DNA of 64,000 bases from CAZELM01 sp964512995 (GTDB lineage Bacteria > CSSED10-310). Positions 62,791-64,000 of the stretch are shown here, piece by piece. The DNA is taken from NCBI GenBank assembly GCA_964512995.1, contig CAZELM010000004.1, positions 88,860 to 152,859 on the forward strand, given 5' to 3'. Each line of letters starts with the position of its first letter. The stretch's first letter is position 1. Made by a program: the position numbers and the translations under genes. The notes under the pieces are model-generated. The model searched no databases. It was not told the DNA's origin and saw only the letters and a program-made list of their open reading frames with translations.

Positions 62791-62890
62791 NNNNNNNNNN
62801 NNNNNNNNNNNNNNNNNNNNNNNNNNNNNNNNNNNNNNNNNNNNNNNNNNNNNNNNNNNNNNNNNNNNNNNNNNNNNNNNNNNNNNNNNN
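62791..62890. other. assembly gap (100 N)
   Basis: A run of exactly 100 N, the usual placeholder for a scaffold gap of unknown size. It lies inside the tandem array, so the array probably broke the assembly and its real length is not known. Confidence 0.97.
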
Positions 62891-63143
62891 ATCGATTGCC
62901 CCATGCTGTTCGGCCGGCGACCCTCTCCCGGACACTGCGTTGGGAGAGGGTGAAGAAGGAATCTGCATGTACATTTTTCGTCAGATATGCCAGGGCTTGG
63001 TGCATACCAGATGGGAAACCTTCACCACCCTCAAAGGGGCAGTTTTCATCCAAGGTTAAAACATATTCCCCATTCCTGAAATCATTCTCTGCCTTTTCGA
63101 CTTGGCGATTGACGTCTCCAACAATCTCATGCGACACGCTCAT
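62891..63143 (-). CDS. small gene running into the repeat and gap, unknown function, partial
   Basis: From ATG 63143 (GAAGGAAAA about 8-10 bases upstream) a frame encodes about 62 ordinary-looking residues (SVSHEIVGDVNRQVEKAEND, ENCPFEGGEGFPSGMHQAL). It then reads into the dispersed repeat (FTLSQRSVRERVAGRTA) and the N run. The front part may be a real protein whose end was replaced by repeat DNA. No family is recognised. Confidence 0.35.
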
Positions 63144-63303
63144 AGATCACTTTTCCTTCACGTCAGGGTGGCGGACACATGCGCCTGTAATGTTCGTTTT
63201 GAGTAAAAATCTCTCCAGCCGACACGCACACATGAGAGACCTGAATATTTCCTATGGAAGATTTCCCCTGTTTGTTTAATTTTACGCAATTTTAGAGGAA
63301 TTA

Positions 63304-63687
63304 TTATCCGACTCTATCGTTTAAAATTTCAATTAATCGATATTGATGCCCTTTATCTATCCTAAATAGAAAAATACTAATAATCTTTTCTTGCTCTAAA
63401 AAAAATTGAAGTCGATTATCTGTTTTTCTAAATCGTATGATATCTTTGAAACTAATTTCTTTGGGAAGCAAATTGTTAAAAATATAGATGCTATCTTTAG
63501 TTACTATTATATAGGGTCGGCTGAAAAGTATGACTGAATTGACCAACCATATAACTGAGCAAAAAAACCAAATCAATGATTGAACTTCTTTGCCAACATC
63601 AAAATACAATAAACCTGCTAACAACATAAGGATACTGCATAAAAGGTTACTAAAACCCAAAATTGGCTTATTAAAAATGAGAGTCAC
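63304..63687 (-). CDS. small two-helix membrane protein, PH-like C-terminal part
   Basis: A 127-residue protein starting at GTG 63687, with AAGGACTGAAA upstream. Two membrane helices (about 12-32 and 37-57: LLCSILMLLAGLLYF, LIWFFCSVIWLVNSVILF) are followed by a beta-rich domain (YIIVTKDSIYIFNNLLPKEI, RLQFFLEQEKIISIFLF) like bacterial PH-domain membrane proteins. The sequence is clearly AT-richer than the rest of the window, suggesting transfer. It starts 2 bases after the stop of the 39-codon gene. Confidence 0.72.
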   Translation of the reverse strand: MTLIFNKPILGFSNLLCSILMLLAGLLYFDVGKEVQSLIWFFCSVIWLVNSVILFSRPYIIVTKDSIYIFNNLLPKEISFKDIIRFRKTDNRLQFFLEQEKIISIFLFRIDKGHQYRLIEILNDRVG

Positions 63688-63689
63688 TT

Positions 63690-63809
63690 TCAGTCCTTAT
63701 CAAAAGCTCGGATGCCTTTATTGAAAAACAAACAAAATTTTTTGATCAAAAGAAAAACACGACTACTCACAGTTAGAAGCACCCCAATAATCGCTACAAA
63801 TTTTTTCAT
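63690..63809 (-). CDS. 39-residue membrane peptide, unknown function
   Basis: ATG 63809 opens a 39-codon frame: MKKFVAIIGVLLTVSSRVFL then LIKKFCLFFNKGIRAFDKD. It has a basic N terminus and one hydrophobic helix, resembling a small toxin-like or leader-type membrane peptide. A GAAAGA lies just before the start. It overlaps the end of the Cys-rich frame upstream and leads directly into the 127-residue membrane protein (TGAAAGTG). Confidence 0.45.
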   Translation of the reverse strand: MKKFVAIIGVLLTVSSRVFLLIKKFCLFFNKGIRAFDKD

Positions 63810-63963
63810 ATCTTTCGGTCATACACCTATTATGATATGTACATAAAACCCCAACCCCAGCAAATCCAACACCGAGTGCTGTTCCATAAGGATTACCCGA
63901 ACAGAGAAGATTATAAATAGCCACTCCCCCTCCACCATATGTACACCTGTGTTGAGAGTCACA
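63763..63963 (-). CDS. Gly/Cys-rich short frame, possibly gene end or fragment
   Basis: A frame of 66 codons after an in-frame TAA (63964-63966). Its product is unlike random sequence: CTYGGGGVAIYNLLCSGNP, LGVGFAGVGVLCTYHNRCM, ICSDYWGASNCE, with 7-8 Cys. A GTG at 63924 behind GGTGGAGGGGGA could start a 53-residue protein. Otherwise it is the frameshifted 3' end of a longer gene entering from the right, for example a polymorphic-toxin C terminus, with the membrane protein as immunity partner. That last idea is speculation. Confidence 0.4.
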   Translation of the reverse strand, partial: CDSQHRCTYGGGGVAIYNLLCSGNPYGTALGVGFAGVGVLCTYHNRCMTERYEKICSDYWGASNCE

Positions 63964-64000
63964 TTATAAGACTGTCTTTCAGGCTATTTTCTCGAATTAA

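Larger units (their letters stand above)
62635..62962 (+). repeat. dispersed CCCTCACCCC repeat, copy 3, expanded by tandem units
   Basis: The left end (62635-62672) matches the copies at 36323 and 37857. The right end has CCGGCGACCCTCTCCC (62914-62929) and a hairpin partner GGGAGAGGG (62942-62950, 9-base stem), as at 37811-37831. Between them lie the 65-base tandem units and the assembly gap. Confidence 0.55.

Noticed and set aside
62542..63279. Long frames across the 65-base tandem repeats and the N run
   Set aside because: Open only because the repeat unit lacks stops in several frames and N translates as X; products are repeat-derived.
1..64000. tRNA, rRNA and insertion-sequence genes
   Set aside because: No cloverleaf-like region, rRNA motif or transposase frame was found when reading through the intergenic regions.

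Overview
The window looks like part of a metagenome-assembled scaffold (it has a run of exactly 100 N) from an uncultured, probably Gram-negative bacterium of moderate GC. The evidence is sigma54-type regulators, type IV-type prepilins, exported lipoproteins with Ig-like and beta-propeller domains, Pro/Thr-rich linkers, and bacterial housekeeping genes (nrdR, rpmF, acpP, smc, ssb). I cannot name the phylum. No rRNA, tRNA, CRISPR array, phage or transposase was seen.

Layout. 1-7 kb (+): the end of an NtrY-like sensor kinase, an NtrX-like sigma54 response regulator, a small membrane protein, a FimT/GspH-like minor prepilin and a 973-residue PilW-like prepilin; a perfect-stem terminator closes the block. 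7-18 kb (-): fabG, a 1010-residue GlnD-like protein with a small overlapping partner, an exported BNR propeller protein and an exported helix-hairpin-helix protein that share a C-terminal domain, a 1164-residue Ig-like lipoprotein and an adenosine-specific-kinase family protein. 18-23 kb (+): yceD-rpmF-plsX-fabD-acpP (envelope lipid block), then tsaE-tsaD (tRNA t6A). 23-33.5 kb (-): a small ComEA-like protein with ssb, a UvrD/PcrA helicase, a PP2C phosphatase with a large TPR/sigma54 regulator, and nrdR-dCMP deaminase-rpiB-ribF. 33.6-41.7 kb: a small exported protein, a DegT aminotransferase, queH, a SUMF1-domain protein next to decayed-looking DNA, the tldD/tldE pair and an unknown gene. 41.8-57 kb (+): three large multi-spanning GT-C type transferases, a PKD-domain/membrane pyrophosphatase fusion, a GT4 glycosyltransferase, an inositol monophosphatase family protein and an RqcH/NFACT protein. 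57-62.3 kb (-): a metallopeptidase overlapping smc. 62.3-64 kb: tandem repeats with an assembly gap, then an AT-rich patch with small membrane and Cys-rich ORFs.

How things may fit together. The most suggestive link is regulatory. The NtrYX-like pair lies directly upstream of two prepilin genes that have a good sigma54-type promoter (TGGTAC-N5-TTGCA), and a second sigma54-type site (TGGCAT-N5-TTGCC) stands before the membrane-anchored ComEA-like gene and ssb. This points to a PilSR-like circuit coordinating pilus and DNA-uptake functions; it is inference. Other items worth a second look are the PKD-pyrophosphatase fusion, the unnamed C-terminal domain shared by two neighbouring exported proteins, the Ig-array lipoprotein apparently inserted into a propeller, a PlsX lacking its usual N-terminal signature, and a dispersed palindromic repeat family.
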